This document shows positions 8,404 to 15,855 of a stretch of DNA of 29,458 nt, piece by piece. The notes below the pieces were generated by a model. That model was not told the DNA's origin, searched no databases, and saw only the letters and a program-made list of their open reading frames with translations. How positions within the stretch are numbered: the first letter of the stretch is position 1; every line of letters starts with the position of its first letter. This DNA comes from Thermococcus sp. (GTDB lineage Archaea > Methanobacteriota_B > Thermococci > Thermococcales > Thermococcaceae): contig JALTCK010000069.1 of the NCBI GenBank assembly GCA_027074805.1, positions 1 through 29,458 of the forward strand. Reading direction: 5' to 3'. A program made the translations under genes and the position numbers.

Positions 8404-8898
8404 CTACTCCTCCGGCAGGATGTAGTAGACGTAGTGGGGGTGGTTGCTTACTTCGTCTATGAAGACGACGGTTCCAGCTTTTGGGGGCTTTAAGTAGTGC
8501 ACCTCCCCTTTTTTGGTTGTTACTGCTGCAAACGCATCCCCCTTTCTTACACGATTTCCAACATTTGCTATTAGAGTCTTGCTGAAACCCTCAACGGGTA
8601 GGAGCATGAGTTCATCCTCCTTCTTTAGGTATATTCTCGTTCTTCCGTCAGGAAGGACTAGAACCATGTCCCGTTCAACCCGTCCGGTTATCTTGTCCAC
8701 GTAATAGTAGAAGCGATCGTAGATATCTCTCCGAAGGAATTTTGCATTCGCCGGCTTAATGAACTCTGGAAGTTCATCTCCTTCTGCGAGCCATACCTCA
8801 ATCTTCTCGAGAATGACTAGGCAATCTTGAATGCATTTTCCGTCTTTAATGCACTGTGAGACATCCGTCTCGACGTACAGGTGTGGTATTCTCTCCAT
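8404..8898 (-). CDS. DUF2118-family protein
   Basis: A 164-aa protein resembling DUF2118, an archaeal family of unknown function. The N-terminal part has three closely spaced cysteines (residues 15, 22 and 26, in CIKDGKCIQDC), which could bind a metal or a cluster. The C-terminal part (about 95-164) looks like a barrel-sandwich hybrid domain related to biotinyl/lipoyl carriers: GNRVRKGDAFAAVTTKKGEVHYLKP then KAGTVVFI. No modifiable MKM-type lysine motif is visible, so a carrier role is not supported. ATG 8898 has a near-perfect ribosome binding site (GGAGGTG at 8904-8910). The gene diverges from the MoxR cluster at 8967. Confidence 0.66.
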   Translation of the reverse strand: MERIPHLYVETDVSQCIKDGKCIQDCLVILEKIEVWLAEGDELPEFIKPANAKFLRRDIYDRFYYYVDKITGRVERDMVLVLPDGRTRIYLKKEDELMLLPVEGFSKTLIANVGNRVRKGDAFAAVTTKKGEVHYLKPPKAGTVVFIDEVSNHPHYVYYILPEE

Positions 8899-8925
8899 GA
8901 CTTCACCTCCTTTTTCATCTCCGTA

Positions 8926-8940
8926 AAACTTTTTAAAGGC
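8926..8940. promoter_or_regulatory. Shared near-palindromic TATA region between DUF2118 and the MoxR cluster
   Basis: The 68-bp divergent gap contains CTTTTTAAAG at 8929-8938, which reads as an acceptable archaeal TATA box on both strands. On the plus strand the predicted start near 8958 gives a very short leader before ATG 8967. On the minus strand the predicted start near 8908 falls within the ribosome binding site, so that direction fits less well. Confidence 0.45.
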
Positions 8941-8966
8941 CTTTTCATTAGTCCTTGTCGATAAGA

Positions 8967-9815
8967 ATGGATAGGAAACAAAGCTTGATCCTTTCGTTCT
9001 TAGCAGCTTTGACTATAACGGCCGCCTTGGAAAGTTTTGGAATCTCTAATTCAAGCCCGCCCCAGTCTTCGGCCTTTTCGTACTGGGGACTTTTATTCCT
9101 TCTTTTGGCGCTCGTAGGAGGAATTATTATTGTCCTGGTTTTCATGGGCTGGATGGATCCCTTTGACAGGGCTGAGTACAAAACTGGGAGTTGGAAGGAC
9201 ATCATAGTTATTGTTGTGCTCCTTCTCATTGCCCTTGGGGTTATTTATCTGAAGGGGAGGGAAAAGCTTGGGTTCCAAGTAAATGCATCTGGGAGGAATA
9301 TGACATCAACTGGGGTTCTCCCCCCCTCTGGTCCTTTAGGTAGTTCCGGGAACTTCTCAAACATGACCCAGACTAGGCCTCCCGCCTTTGACCTTGGGCT
9401 TTTGGTCTCGGTAGGTATAATAATAGGAATTTTCATTGTGGCTGTTTTCGGCCTCAGGTACTACAAGGAGGCTGCGATTAGACGCAAGAAGGTCGAGCTT
9501 AAGAAGCGAGCCCGGAAGTTTGACGAAAGCCTAGATAGTCTGGGGCTGGAAATGTTTGAGGATCCAAAGGATGCCGTCGTTGGGATATACAAGAACGCCG
9601 TTCTGTGGCTTGAATACCTTGGCATCCCATATCAGGATAGCTGGACGCACTGGGAGCACGCCGGGCACGTGAGGTACATGCACGACTCCTTCGTGGAACT
9701 GACGAGGCTTTTTGAAAAGGCCAAGTATGCACCGGAGAAGATATCTTGGGAGGACGCAAAGAGGGCACTTGAGGTTTATACCATCCTGAGGAGGGGTATA
9801 AATGAGGCTGAGTAG
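8967..9815 (+). CDS. Membrane protein with C-terminal DUF4129-like domain
   Basis: First gene of a MoxR/DUF58 cluster. The 282-aa product has a hydrophobic N-terminal segment (signal or anchor), further membrane segments near 40-62, 74-93 and 144-162, an outside loop with several Asn glycosylation sites, and a cytoplasmic C-terminal domain (about 185-275). The C-terminal domain has the DUF4129 look: a helix ending in YLGIPYQDSWTHWEH and a later LTRLFEKAKYAPEKISWEDA segment. In many prokaryotes DUF4129 is fused to transglutaminase-like domains beside MoxR and DUF58; here it stands alone. The ATG at 8967 is preferred to TTG 8955; no strong ribosome binding site is seen and the transcript may be nearly leaderless. 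Confidence 0.72.
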   Translation: MDRKQSLILSFLAALTITAALESFGISNSSPPQSSAFSYWGLLFLLLALVGGIIIVLVFMGWMDPFDRAEYKTGSWKDIIVIVVLLLIALGVIYLKGREKLGFQVNASGRNMTSTGVLPPSGPLGSSGNFSNMTQTRPPAFDLGLLVSVGIIIGIFIVAVFGLRYYKEAAIRRKKVELKKRARKFDESLDSLGLEMFEDPKDAVVGIYKNAVLWLEYLGIPYQDSWTHWEHAGHVRYMHDSFVELTRLFEKAKYAPEKISWEDAKRALEVYTILRRGINEAE

Positions 9816-10236
9816 ATTGGTTGCACTCCTGACATTCTTTGCCTTCCTGCTGATCTTTGCCGAAGGGGCCTATGTCCTGCGCTGGATAACGGTTCTGATA
9901 TTTGGAGTGATCCTCTCGATAATCCTCTTCGGGTGGGAGCTGGGACTTCCGCCCATCGAGCTAGGCATCTCCTCTTCTAATGAGGAGAAAAGGGACGAGG
10001 TGAAAACCCTCAGCGCACTCATTGGGAAAGCAAAGGGTGGGAAGATAGCAAGGAAGATAATCGCAGATATAGTGGCAGAGATATATGCAATGGACTCTGA
10101 GGATTATGGAAGGACCTATCAAAGGCTTAGGTCTGAGCCCAACGAACCCATGCGGCTAATAATGGGAGATGGAAACTTTTTGGAAAACCTGGAGAGGGCA
10201 ATAGAGATCGTGGAGGCTGATCTAAATGAAGGTTGA
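9802..10236 (+). CDS. Small two-TM membrane protein of the MoxR cluster
   Basis: A 144-aa protein with two adjacent membrane segments at its N-terminus (about 5-22 and 26-45) and a cytoplasmic helical tail (about 60-144). I do not recognise the family. ATG 9802 is preceded by GAGGAGGGG and overlaps the upstream gene by 14 bp; its stop overlaps the MoxR start by 11 bp. This tight coupling implies it is a subunit of the same complex. Its size and two-helix hairpin recall small unnamed membrane proteins often inserted between DUF4129 and MoxR genes in archaea, but no functional claim can be made. Confidence 0.7.
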   Translation: MRLSRLVALLTFFAFLLIFAEGAYVLRWITVLIFGVILSIILFGWELGLPPIELGISSSNEEKRDEVKTLSALIGKAKGGKIARKIIADIVAEIYAMDSEDYGRTYQRLRSEPNEPMRLIMGDGNFLENLERAIEIVEADLNEG

Positions 10237-11179
10237 GGAGGTCTCGGAAAGGGGAAATCTTGTGTTGAAGGAGGTTGGAAAGGCCATAGTTGGAAAAGAA
10301 GAAGTCCTTAAGCTGATACTAACGACGATTTTAGCTCACGGACACGTCCTCCTTGAGGACCTTCCAGGGCTTGCAAAGACTCTGATGGCCAAGAGCTTTG
10401 CGAAAGCTCTCGGACTGCAGTTCAGGAGAGTTCAGTTCACCCCGGACCTACTTCCTAGCGATATACTAGGCGTTTCAGTTTTCAACCAGAAGACACTCGA
10501 GTTTGAGTTCAGGAGGGGGCCGGTCTTCACGAACATCCTTCTTGCCGACGAGGTGAACCGGGCTCCTCCAAAGACGCAGTCTGCGTTGCTTGAGGCAATG
10601 CAGGAGAGGCAGGTGACCGTGGAGGGCAAAACTTACGAACTTCCGAGGCCCTTCGTGGTCATAGCAACCCAGAACCCGATAGAGCAAGAAGGCACTTATC
10701 CCCTCCCAGAGGCTCAGCTTGACAGGTTCTTGGTGAGGCTAAGGGTGGGTTACCCAAAGAAAGAGGAAGAAATCGAGATACTCAGGAGGAGAATGGAACG
10801 AAAACAGGAAGAGGTTGAAATGGGGAGGGTGCTCTCCCCGGAGGAAGTTCTGGAGATGCAGAGGGCCATTGAGAACGTTTACGTCAGCGACGCTGTTCTG
10901 GAGTACATAACCGATATTGTCACGGCTACCCGAAACCACAGGAAGGAGATAGAGATAGGGGCTTCTCCTAGGGGGTCTCTAGCACTGCTCAAACTTTCAA
11001 GGGCATGGGCGGCCCTTGAGGGGAGGGACTATGTCATTCCCGATGATGTAAAGGCCGTTGCCGTTCCGGCTTTGAGCCACCGCCTCATACTGAAGCGTGA
11101 GCTGTGGTACACAAATGTCAGTCAGGACGCGGTTATGGCAAAACTCCTAGAGAGGGTTCCCGTTCCAAAATTTGAGTGA
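10226..11179 (+). CDS. MoxR-family AAA+ ATPase
   Basis: A 317-aa AAA+ ATPase of the MoxR class, chaperone-like enzymes that act on von Willebrand-type partner proteins, often in maturation of membrane or extracellular complexes. Visible motifs: Walker A DLPGLAKT (45-52, K51), Walker B ILLADE (104-109), sensor 1 ATQN (147-150), and the arginine-containing EAQLDRF segment (162-168), followed by the helical lid with the ASPRGSLALLKLSRAWA sensor 2 region. ATG 10226 has GGAGG 9 bases upstream. The gene lies inside a tightly overlapping cluster directly before the DUF58 gene, its usual partner. The substrate is unknown. Confidence 0.95.
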   Translation: MKVEEVSERGNLVLKEVGKAIVGKEEVLKLILTTILAHGHVLLEDLPGLAKTLMAKSFAKALGLQFRRVQFTPDLLPSDILGVSVFNQKTLEFEFRRGPVFTNILLADEVNRAPPKTQSALLEAMQERQVTVEGKTYELPRPFVVIATQNPIEQEGTYPLPEAQLDRFLVRLRVGYPKKEEEIEILRRRMERKQEEVEMGRVLSPEEVLEMQRAIENVYVSDAVLEYITDIVTATRNHRKEIEIGASPRGSLALLKLSRAWAALEGRDYVIPDDVKAVAVPALSHRLILKRELWYTNVSQDAVMAKLLERVPVPKFE

Positions 11180-11188
11180 GGGTCGGTC

Positions 11189-12478
11189 TTGCAGACTCTT
11201 GGAACCCAATACCAGCCGTCTCAGTGGGAGGTTGAAGAGGAGCCCAAGAACTACTCACTTACCGAGGAAGCCCAGGAGATTCTCCTTGCCCTCTGGATAG
11301 TTCTCCTGCTCGCCTTTCTGATGCTCAGGTGGGAAATGGCTTACATAGCCCTGCCGGTACTCTGGGCCTTCTTCATAGCAGCTTTCTTTTTCAGGCCCTC
11401 CCTTGACGTTGAGGTCGAGAGGTTAATTCCTCACAACAGGTTCCTTGAGGGTCAGACTGTGGAGGTCGTTCTCAAAATACGGGCGAGGGAGAGGATAGTT
11501 AGCCTCAAGGTGGTCGACGAGCTTCCTCCGGAATTAGAGCTGGTGGAAGGTTTCAACTGGAAGGTGCTTTCACTTAGGCCGGGGGAGGAACGGGAACTAC
11601 GGTATAAGATCCGGGTACGGAGAGGGATACACGAGTTCAACTGGGTTTATTTGGCTTACAGGGATCCTTTCAGATTCTTCAGGATTGAGAAGCGGATAGA
11701 ACACTACACCGAGATAGTGGGAGTTCCGAGGATAGAGGACGTTCCCACCCCCTACTCCACAAAGGGCACAAAGGTCACCGTGGGACCACTTCCCTCCCCG
11801 CGCGTTGGAGAAGGGGTTGAGTTCCATGCCGTTAGGGAATACCAGCCCGGAGACCCTCTCAAGATAATAAACTGGAAGGCCACCGCGAGAACCGGGCGGG
11901 TAATGGCCAACGAGTACGAGAGTGAGAGAAAAGTCGATGTGATATTCATCGTGGATGCATCGATCAAAGGCAAGGTAGTGTTGGACTACACAGTCCGGGC
12001 AGCTGCTTCCCTGATGCTTAACGCCATGAACGATGGGACGAGCTTTGGAATGGTGCTTGCGGAAGCCGTCCCTCTCTGGGTGAGAATAGACTATGGAAAG
12101 AGACATTTCTTTAAGTGTATAGACTTTCTCAGCACGGCGAGACCGGATAAGAACAACATGATCTCCTACCAGGTCGAGCACTTAATCCGCTCCCGCTTTC
12201 CGCCGAGAGCTCAGCTGGTTTACCTCTCCCCGCTGGTAACGGAGGAGAGCAGGGAAGCCCTCAGGATCATGTCGAGCTATGGCTACAATGTCGTCGTGAT
12301 AAGTCCGAACCCCTACACCGCCGTTGAGCCTCAAAGCCAGGAGGAGGAGCTGGCTCTCAGGCTTCTCAGCCTCCAGAGGAAGGCGACCTTAAAGAAAATG
12401 AGAGCCTATGGGATAATCGTTGACTGGGACGTTAGAAAATCCCTGAAGACCGCCATAGCGGAGGTGTTCAAAGCATGA
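11189..12478 (+). CDS. DUF58-domain protein (vWA-like partner of MoxR)
   Basis: A 429-aa membrane-anchored protein. Two hydrophobic segments (about 30-70) are followed by a beta-sandwich region and the DUF58 signature REYQPGDPLKIINWKATART starting at residue 216. A von Willebrand A-like domain follows, with IFIVDAS (253-258 region, D256); the usual DxSxS metal site is only partly kept, as the sequence continues IKG. DUF58 proteins are the standard partners of MoxR ATPases. The start is a TTG at 11189 with GAGGG 6 bases upstream; no in-frame ATG occurs until well into the first membrane segment. The stop overlaps the next gene by 4 bp (ATGA). Confidence 0.92.
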   Translation: MQTLGTQYQPSQWEVEEEPKNYSLTEEAQEILLALWIVLLLAFLMLRWEMAYIALPVLWAFFIAAFFFRPSLDVEVERLIPHNRFLEGQTVEVVLKIRARERIVSLKVVDELPPELELVEGFNWKVLSLRPGEERELRYKIRVRRGIHEFNWVYLAYRDPFRFFRIEKRIEHYTEIVGVPRIEDVPTPYSTKGTKVTVGPLPSPRVGEGVEFHAVREYQPGDPLKIINWKATARTGRVMANEYESERKVDVIFIVDASIKGKVVLDYTVRAAASLMLNAMNDGTSFGMVLAEAVPLWVRIDYGKRHFFKCIDFLSTARPDKNNMISYQVEHLIRSRFPPRAQLVYLSPLVTEESREALRIMSSYGYNVVVISPNPYTAVEPQSQEEELALRLLSLQRKATLKKMRAYGIIVDWDVRKSLKTAIAEVFKA

Positions 12479-12915
12479 GGATTCCAAAGTTCCTCTCCTC
12501 TAGAAACTTCTACTCTGCGATACCACTGATGATATCTTTCATTCTCATGTATCAGGTGGATTCACGCTCGCTCTACCTTATCCCCCTTCTGATTGCGGCC
12601 CTTTGGTGGTACTTCTTCGGGGTTTTGTACTTTGTGGGGGCCTCTTTTTTCCTCCTTTACCACAGGGTTGGGGGGCTTATTGGTATATCCGCCGTTGCCT
12701 TGGTCTTCCTCGGAGTTGTCACCTCGAGGCTCGACAGGGAGAGGGCTCCACCGAGCGATTATGCGGCAGTTACTGCTGCCATACTGCTATCAATACCCAC
12801 TTACTACCTGCTCTTACCCCTTTCCAGCATCCTATCGGGCTTTGAAGCTACTCTCCTTGCTGTAGCCCTTTTTGCAAGCCTTTACTTCTTCATAAAGGCA
12901 GTGTCTGGGGATTAG
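12475..12915 (+). CDS. Polytopic membrane protein closing the MoxR cluster
   Basis: A 146-aa protein made almost entirely of hydrophobic segments (about five: 15-30, 34-60, 65-83, 95-115, 118-140) with short charged loops, one containing SRLDRERAPP. No family is recognised. ATG 12475 overlaps the DUF58 stop in an ATGA junction, so translation is coupled and the protein is likely part of the same membrane complex. Its 3' end overlaps the convergent PfkB gene by 4 bp, which marks the end of the cluster. Confidence 0.75.
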   Translation: MRIPKFLSSRNFYSAIPLMISFILMYQVDSRSLYLIPLLIAALWWYFFGVLYFVGASFFLLYHRVGGLIGISAVALVFLGVVTSRLDRERAPPSDYAAVTAAILLSIPTYYLLLPLSSILSGFEATLLAVALFASLYFFIKAVSGD

Positions 12916-13748
12916 ATGCTCCAGCTCCCCCACTTCTTCAAAACTTTCCTAGCCCTCTCCAGCCCGAGCTCCACGCACTCCTCTAGGGGCTTTTCTCTGG
13001 AGTACCCAGCAAGGAAGCCTCCTGCAAAGGCATCCCCGGCTCCAGTTGGATCGATCACCTTCTCCTTGCCTATTGGAAGCGCGGGAAACTCGAAAAGTTC
13101 ATCGCCGTTGTAAATGAGAACCCCTCTTTCCCCGCGCGTTACCACAACCAGATCTGCCCCCCACTCATGGAGAGTTCTGGCGGCCTCTTCAATCGACTTG
13201 ACTCCTGTTATCACGAGGGCTTCCCTCTCGTTGGGGAAGATGACTTCAACGCGAGATACTATCTCCCTCATGAGCTCTTTTTTGCTCCTGTAATCATCCA
13301 TGTAGGTGGGGTTGAAGTCGAGGCTTATACTCTTTCCCTTGAACCTCTTCAGGGCCTTCAGCTGCTCCTCTGGCGGGATGGGCGCTATATGAAAGATCTT
13401 TGCATTCAGGTAATCCTTTGGAATAGGAGTCTCTCCCATGTTCTTCGCAACTCCCATGTCAACTGGTGCATCAACGCTCCCGTCCTCGTGGTAGATCATG
13501 TGGATGTGGATGGTTTTGCCAGGAAGAGTTTGAATGCCCCTCACGTCGAGTAGCTTGGCAAGCCTATCGAGCCACTCTTTCGGGAAGTCCTCTCCCACTT
13601 TCGTTACCAGCCCTACCCTTGCTCCGGCAAGGGCGGCGGAAGTGGCAACTGCAGCAGCTCCACCTCCAGGAAGGATGAGCTCCTCTTTTCCAGGAAACCT
13701 TAAGTGATCTATTGAAACGTGGCCTAGCACTATCAAATCAAGTTCCAT
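12912..13748 (-). CDS. PfkB (ribokinase-like) family kinase
   Basis: A 278-aa ATP-dependent kinase of the PfkB family, which phosphorylates sugars, nucleosides or inositol. Signature 1 is near residues 27-50 (the LPGGGAAAVATSAALAGAR region) and signature 2 is DPTGAGDAFAGGFL (233-246), with D239 as the catalytic base and GAGD forming the anion hole. The protein is shorter than ribokinase (about 300 aa). The substrate cannot be settled from the motifs; Thermococcales carry several PfkB paralogs (nucleoside, inositol and sugar kinases). ATG 13748 is preceded by GGAGGGAGA. A TATA-like CTTAAAGAG on the same strand lies near 13778-13787. Confidence 0.9.
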   Translation of the reverse strand: MELDLIVLGHVSIDHLRFPGKEELILPGGGAAAVATSAALAGARVGLVTKVGEDFPKEWLDRLAKLLDVRGIQTLPGKTIHIHMIYHEDGSVDAPVDMGVAKNMGETPIPKDYLNAKIFHIAPIPPEEQLKALKRFKGKSISLDFNPTYMDDYRSKKELMREIVSRVEVIFPNEREALVITGVKSIEEAARTLHEWGADLVVVTRGERGVLIYNGDELFEFPALPIGKEKVIDPTGAGDAFAGGFLAGYSREKPLEECVELGLERARKVLKKWGSWSI

Positions 13749-13835
13749 GGTGTCTCCCTCCCTTCTCGTTGGGGGCTCTCTTTAAGCGATTTCCGGTCGG
13801 AGTAATCAACGTCTCGTTTAGATGGTCATCGAAAA

Positions 13836-13846
13836 GATTAAAAGAG
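13836..13846 (+). promoter_or_regulatory. Probable promoter of the M32 carboxypeptidase gene
   Basis: GATTAAAAG resembles an archaeal TATA box with an A-rich stretch before it. The predicted start is near 13866, giving a leader of about 23 nt that carries the GGGGTGG ribosome binding site before ATG 13889. Confidence 0.45.
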
Positions 13847-13888
13847 GGGGGGAGAACTGGTACCCAAAGAAGAAAAGGGGTGGTTGTC

Positions 13889-15385
13889 ATGGAGAGTGTT
13901 TTCCAAAACGAGACCATCAGGGAAATCCTCGAGAGGTACAGGCGCATATGGGCGATTGGCCACGCCCAGAGCGTCCTCGGCTGGGACATGGAGGTCAACA
14001 TGCCGAAGGAAGGAATTCTCGAGCGCTCGGTGGCCCAGGGTGAGCTCTCGGTCCTTTCGCAGGAGTTCCTCCTCAAGCCGGACTTTGTGGAGCTCGTCGA
14101 GAAGTCCAAGGGCATCGAAGACCTCAACGAGTACGAGCGCGGCGTCGTCCGCGTCCTCGACCGCTCCATAAGGATAAGCAGGGCCTTTCCACCCGAGTTT
14201 CTCCGTGAAATGAGCGAGGTAACGAGTCAGGCAACCAAGGCCTGGGAAGATGCCAAGAGGAGAGACGACTACTCGAAGTTCGAGCCATGGCTCGATAGGA
14301 TCATAGACCTCGCCAAGAGGGCAGCAGACTACCTCGGCTACGAGAGCGAGCCTTACGATGCCCTGCTCGACCTCTTCGAGGAGGGGCTCAGGACGAAGGA
14401 TGTCGAGAGGATGTTTGACAAGCTCGAGAAGGAGCTCAAGCCGCTCCTCGAGAGGATAATGGAGGAGGGTAAGGTTCCGCAGAGTCACCCGCTCGAGAAG
14501 GAGAAGTACGAGCAGGCCCAGATGGAGCGCGTAAACCGCTGGATCCTTGAGAAGTTTGGCTTCCCGCTTGGAGTTCGCTCCCGCCTGGACGTCTCGGCTC
14601 ACCCGTTCACCACTGAGTTCGGGATAAGGGACGTCAGGATAACCACGCGCTACGAGGGCTACGACTTCAGGATGACGGTTCTGAGCACCGTTCACGAGTT
14701 CGGTCACGCTCTCTACGAGCTCCAGCAGGACGAGAGGTTCATGTTCAGCCCGATTGCCGGAGGAGTAAGCCTCGGAATCCATGAGAGCCAGAGCAGATTC
14801 TGGGAGAACATAATCGGAAGGAGCAGGGAGTTCGCGGGACTCCTCTACCCCACGCTTAGGGAGAACCTCCCGTTCATGGGCAACTACACACCTGAAGACG
14901 TTTACCTCTACTTCAACATGGTTCGCCCGGACTTCATAAGGACCGAGGCAGATGTCGTCACCTACAACTTCCACATCCTGCTCCGCTTCAAGCTCGAGAG
15001 GATGATGCTCAACGAGGGCGTTAGGGCGAAGGATCTACCGGAGCTCTGGAATGAGGAGATGGAGCGTCTCTTGGGCATAAGGCCGAAGACCTACCGCGAG
15101 GGAATCCTCCAGGACATCCACTGGGCCCACGGAACGATAGGATACTTCCCGACCTACAGCATCGGAACCCTCCTCTCGGCCCAGCTCTACTACCACATGA
15201 AGCGCGACCTCAACGTCGAGGAGCACATAGCGAATGCCGACTTCGGGCCGATAAAGGAATGGCTCCGCGAGAGGATACACCGCTGGGGAAGCATCTATCC
15301 ACCGAAGGAGCTGCTCAAGAGGGCCATCGGCGAGGAGCTCGATCCGGAGTACTTCATCCGCTGGGTGAAGGAGAGGTATATGTGA
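13889..15385 (+). CDS. Thermostable carboxypeptidase 1 (M32 / Taq family)
   Basis: A 498-aa metallocarboxypeptidase that removes C-terminal amino acids with broad specificity; cytoplasmic, as no signal peptide is present. The zinc site HEFGH is at 269-273 and the downstream third ligand is E299 in HESQS, the positions known for the Pyrococcus furiosus enzyme of nearly identical length. The DVRITTRY segment and the HWAHGTIGYFPTYSIG segment near the C-terminus are also family hallmarks. The open frame extends upstream to 13712, but the added residues cover the promoter and look non-coding; ATG 13889 with GGGGTGG upstream is chosen. The gene has a very strong preference for C-ending codons (CTC, GAC, AAC, TAC) compared with the genes before 13,800. 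Confidence 0.96.
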   Translation: MESVFQNETIREILERYRRIWAIGHAQSVLGWDMEVNMPKEGILERSVAQGELSVLSQEFLLKPDFVELVEKSKGIEDLNEYERGVVRVLDRSIRISRAFPPEFLREMSEVTSQATKAWEDAKRRDDYSKFEPWLDRIIDLAKRAADYLGYESEPYDALLDLFEEGLRTKDVERMFDKLEKELKPLLERIMEEGKVPQSHPLEKEKYEQAQMERVNRWILEKFGFPLGVRSRLDVSAHPFTTEFGIRDVRITTRYEGYDFRMTVLSTVHEFGHALYELQQDERFMFSPIAGGVSLGIHESQSRFWENIIGRSREFAGLLYPTLRENLPFMGNYTPEDVYLYFNMVRPDFIRTEADVVTYNFHILLRFKLERMMLNEGVRAKDLPELWNEEMERLLGIRPKTYREGILQDIHWAHGTIGYFPTYSIGTLLSAQLYYHMKRDLNVEEHIANADFGPIKEWLRERIHRWGSIYPPKELLKRAIGEELDPEYFIRWVKERYM

Positions 15386-15387
15386 TT

Positions 15388-15554
15388 TCACACCTTTCCT
15401 ATTCTTATTCTGTCCTCGTGCACGCTCATAATCTTCCCTTGAAAGTCGACTTCCTTTAAAAGAACTGCCTTGAGGTTTTTGTAAATGTCTACCCCATCCT
15501 TCTGGAGCCTTTAACGACACTGTAGGGGACGTTTTCATTAGCTAAAAACTTCAA
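15388..15554 (-). pseudogene. Remnant of a DUF5615 PIN-like toxin
   Basis: Minus-strand remains of the toxin of a DUF433/DUF5615 module. From TTG 15554 it reads LKFLANENVPYSVVK, the typical start of DUF5615 proteins, with an early acidic residue. Then a one-base deletion shifts the frame; in the next frame KDGVDIY continues and runs straight into NLKAVLLKEVDFQGKIMSVHEDRIRIG, which matches the family C-terminus. About 60-70 central residues, including the rest of the nuclease core, are missing, so there is an internal deletion as well. The in-frame stop (TAG) comes after about 22 codons. The start overlaps the end of the DUF433 remnant, the usual order for these pairs. It cannot make an active toxin. 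Confidence 0.66.
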
Positions 15555-15767
15555 CGTACTGTTCCTCCTTCGGTATCATGCTGGCATACCTAATCGCTGC
15601 GAGTAGATCCTCCTTCGTCAGCTGGGGGTAGTTTCAAGTATTTCTTCGAAGCTCCACCCGTTGGCCAAGAGTTCGAGGATAAAGTAGACTGGAATCCTCG
15701 TGCCTCTGACGATGGGTTTTCCTCCCATCTTTTAGGCATTGATCTCAATCCTTTCCATGTCCGTCAT
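15538..15767 (-). pseudogene. Broken DUF433 antitoxin gene
   Basis: Minus-strand remains of a DUF433 antitoxin (VapB-like, HTH). After MERIEIN a premature TAA at 15732-15734 interrupts the frame just before KMGGKPIVRGTRIPVYFIL, the hallmark of the family. The frame then continues with LELLANGWSFEEILET, and a one-base deletion near 15625-15634 (at a run of five G on the plus strand) shifts it; the restored frame gives QLTKEDLLAAIRYASMIPKEEQY and ends at 15538. With both lesions repaired the product would be about 75 aa, the usual length. The toxin remnant overlaps its 3' end. No ribosome binding site is evident upstream. Two independent lesions argue for real decay. Confidence 0.7.
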
Positions 15768-15826
15768 GTGTTGTTTTGTTAACCCTCTTAAGGAGATTTT
15801 CGGGACAATGGGAATGCTTAGATATG

Positions 15827-15836
15827 ATGCATGCAT
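15827..15836. promoter_or_regulatory. Palindrome upstream of vapBC, possible operator
   Basis: ATGCATGCAT is a perfect 10-bp palindrome 19 bp before the vapB ATG, just downstream of a TATA-like CTTAGATAT (15817-15825). VapB/VapBC complexes usually repress their own promoter through palindromes near the transcript start, so an operator role is a reasonable inference, not shown. Confidence 0.3.
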
Positions 15837-15855
15837 ACAATGCACTGGTGGAAGC

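Noticed and set aside
11597..12181. 194-aa minus-strand frame inside the DUF58 gene
   Set aside because: Antisense shadow of a confident gene; low-complexity composition and no ribosome binding site.
13712..13888. N-terminal extension of the carboxypeptidase frame by 59 codons
   Set aside because: It covers the likely promoter and the divergent PfkB leader, has no family similarity, and ATG 13889 gives the known enzyme length and zinc-ligand numbering.
13838..14974. Long minus-strand open frame opposite the M32 gene
   Set aside because: It mirrors the codon bias of the plus-strand gene (high GC third positions leave the antisense frame open) and has no domain or start signal.
15035..15538. 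167-aa minus-strand frame spanning the carboxypeptidase end and the toxin remnant
   Set aside because: It joins toxin-remnant sequence in the wrong frame to antisense carboxypeptidase sequence; the DUF5615-like frame explains the region better.
15538..15767. DUF433 lesions as sequencing errors
   Set aside because: A stop codon plus a deletion, next to a toxin gene with a large internal loss, cannot all be base-calling errors; however single-base sites should still be verified.
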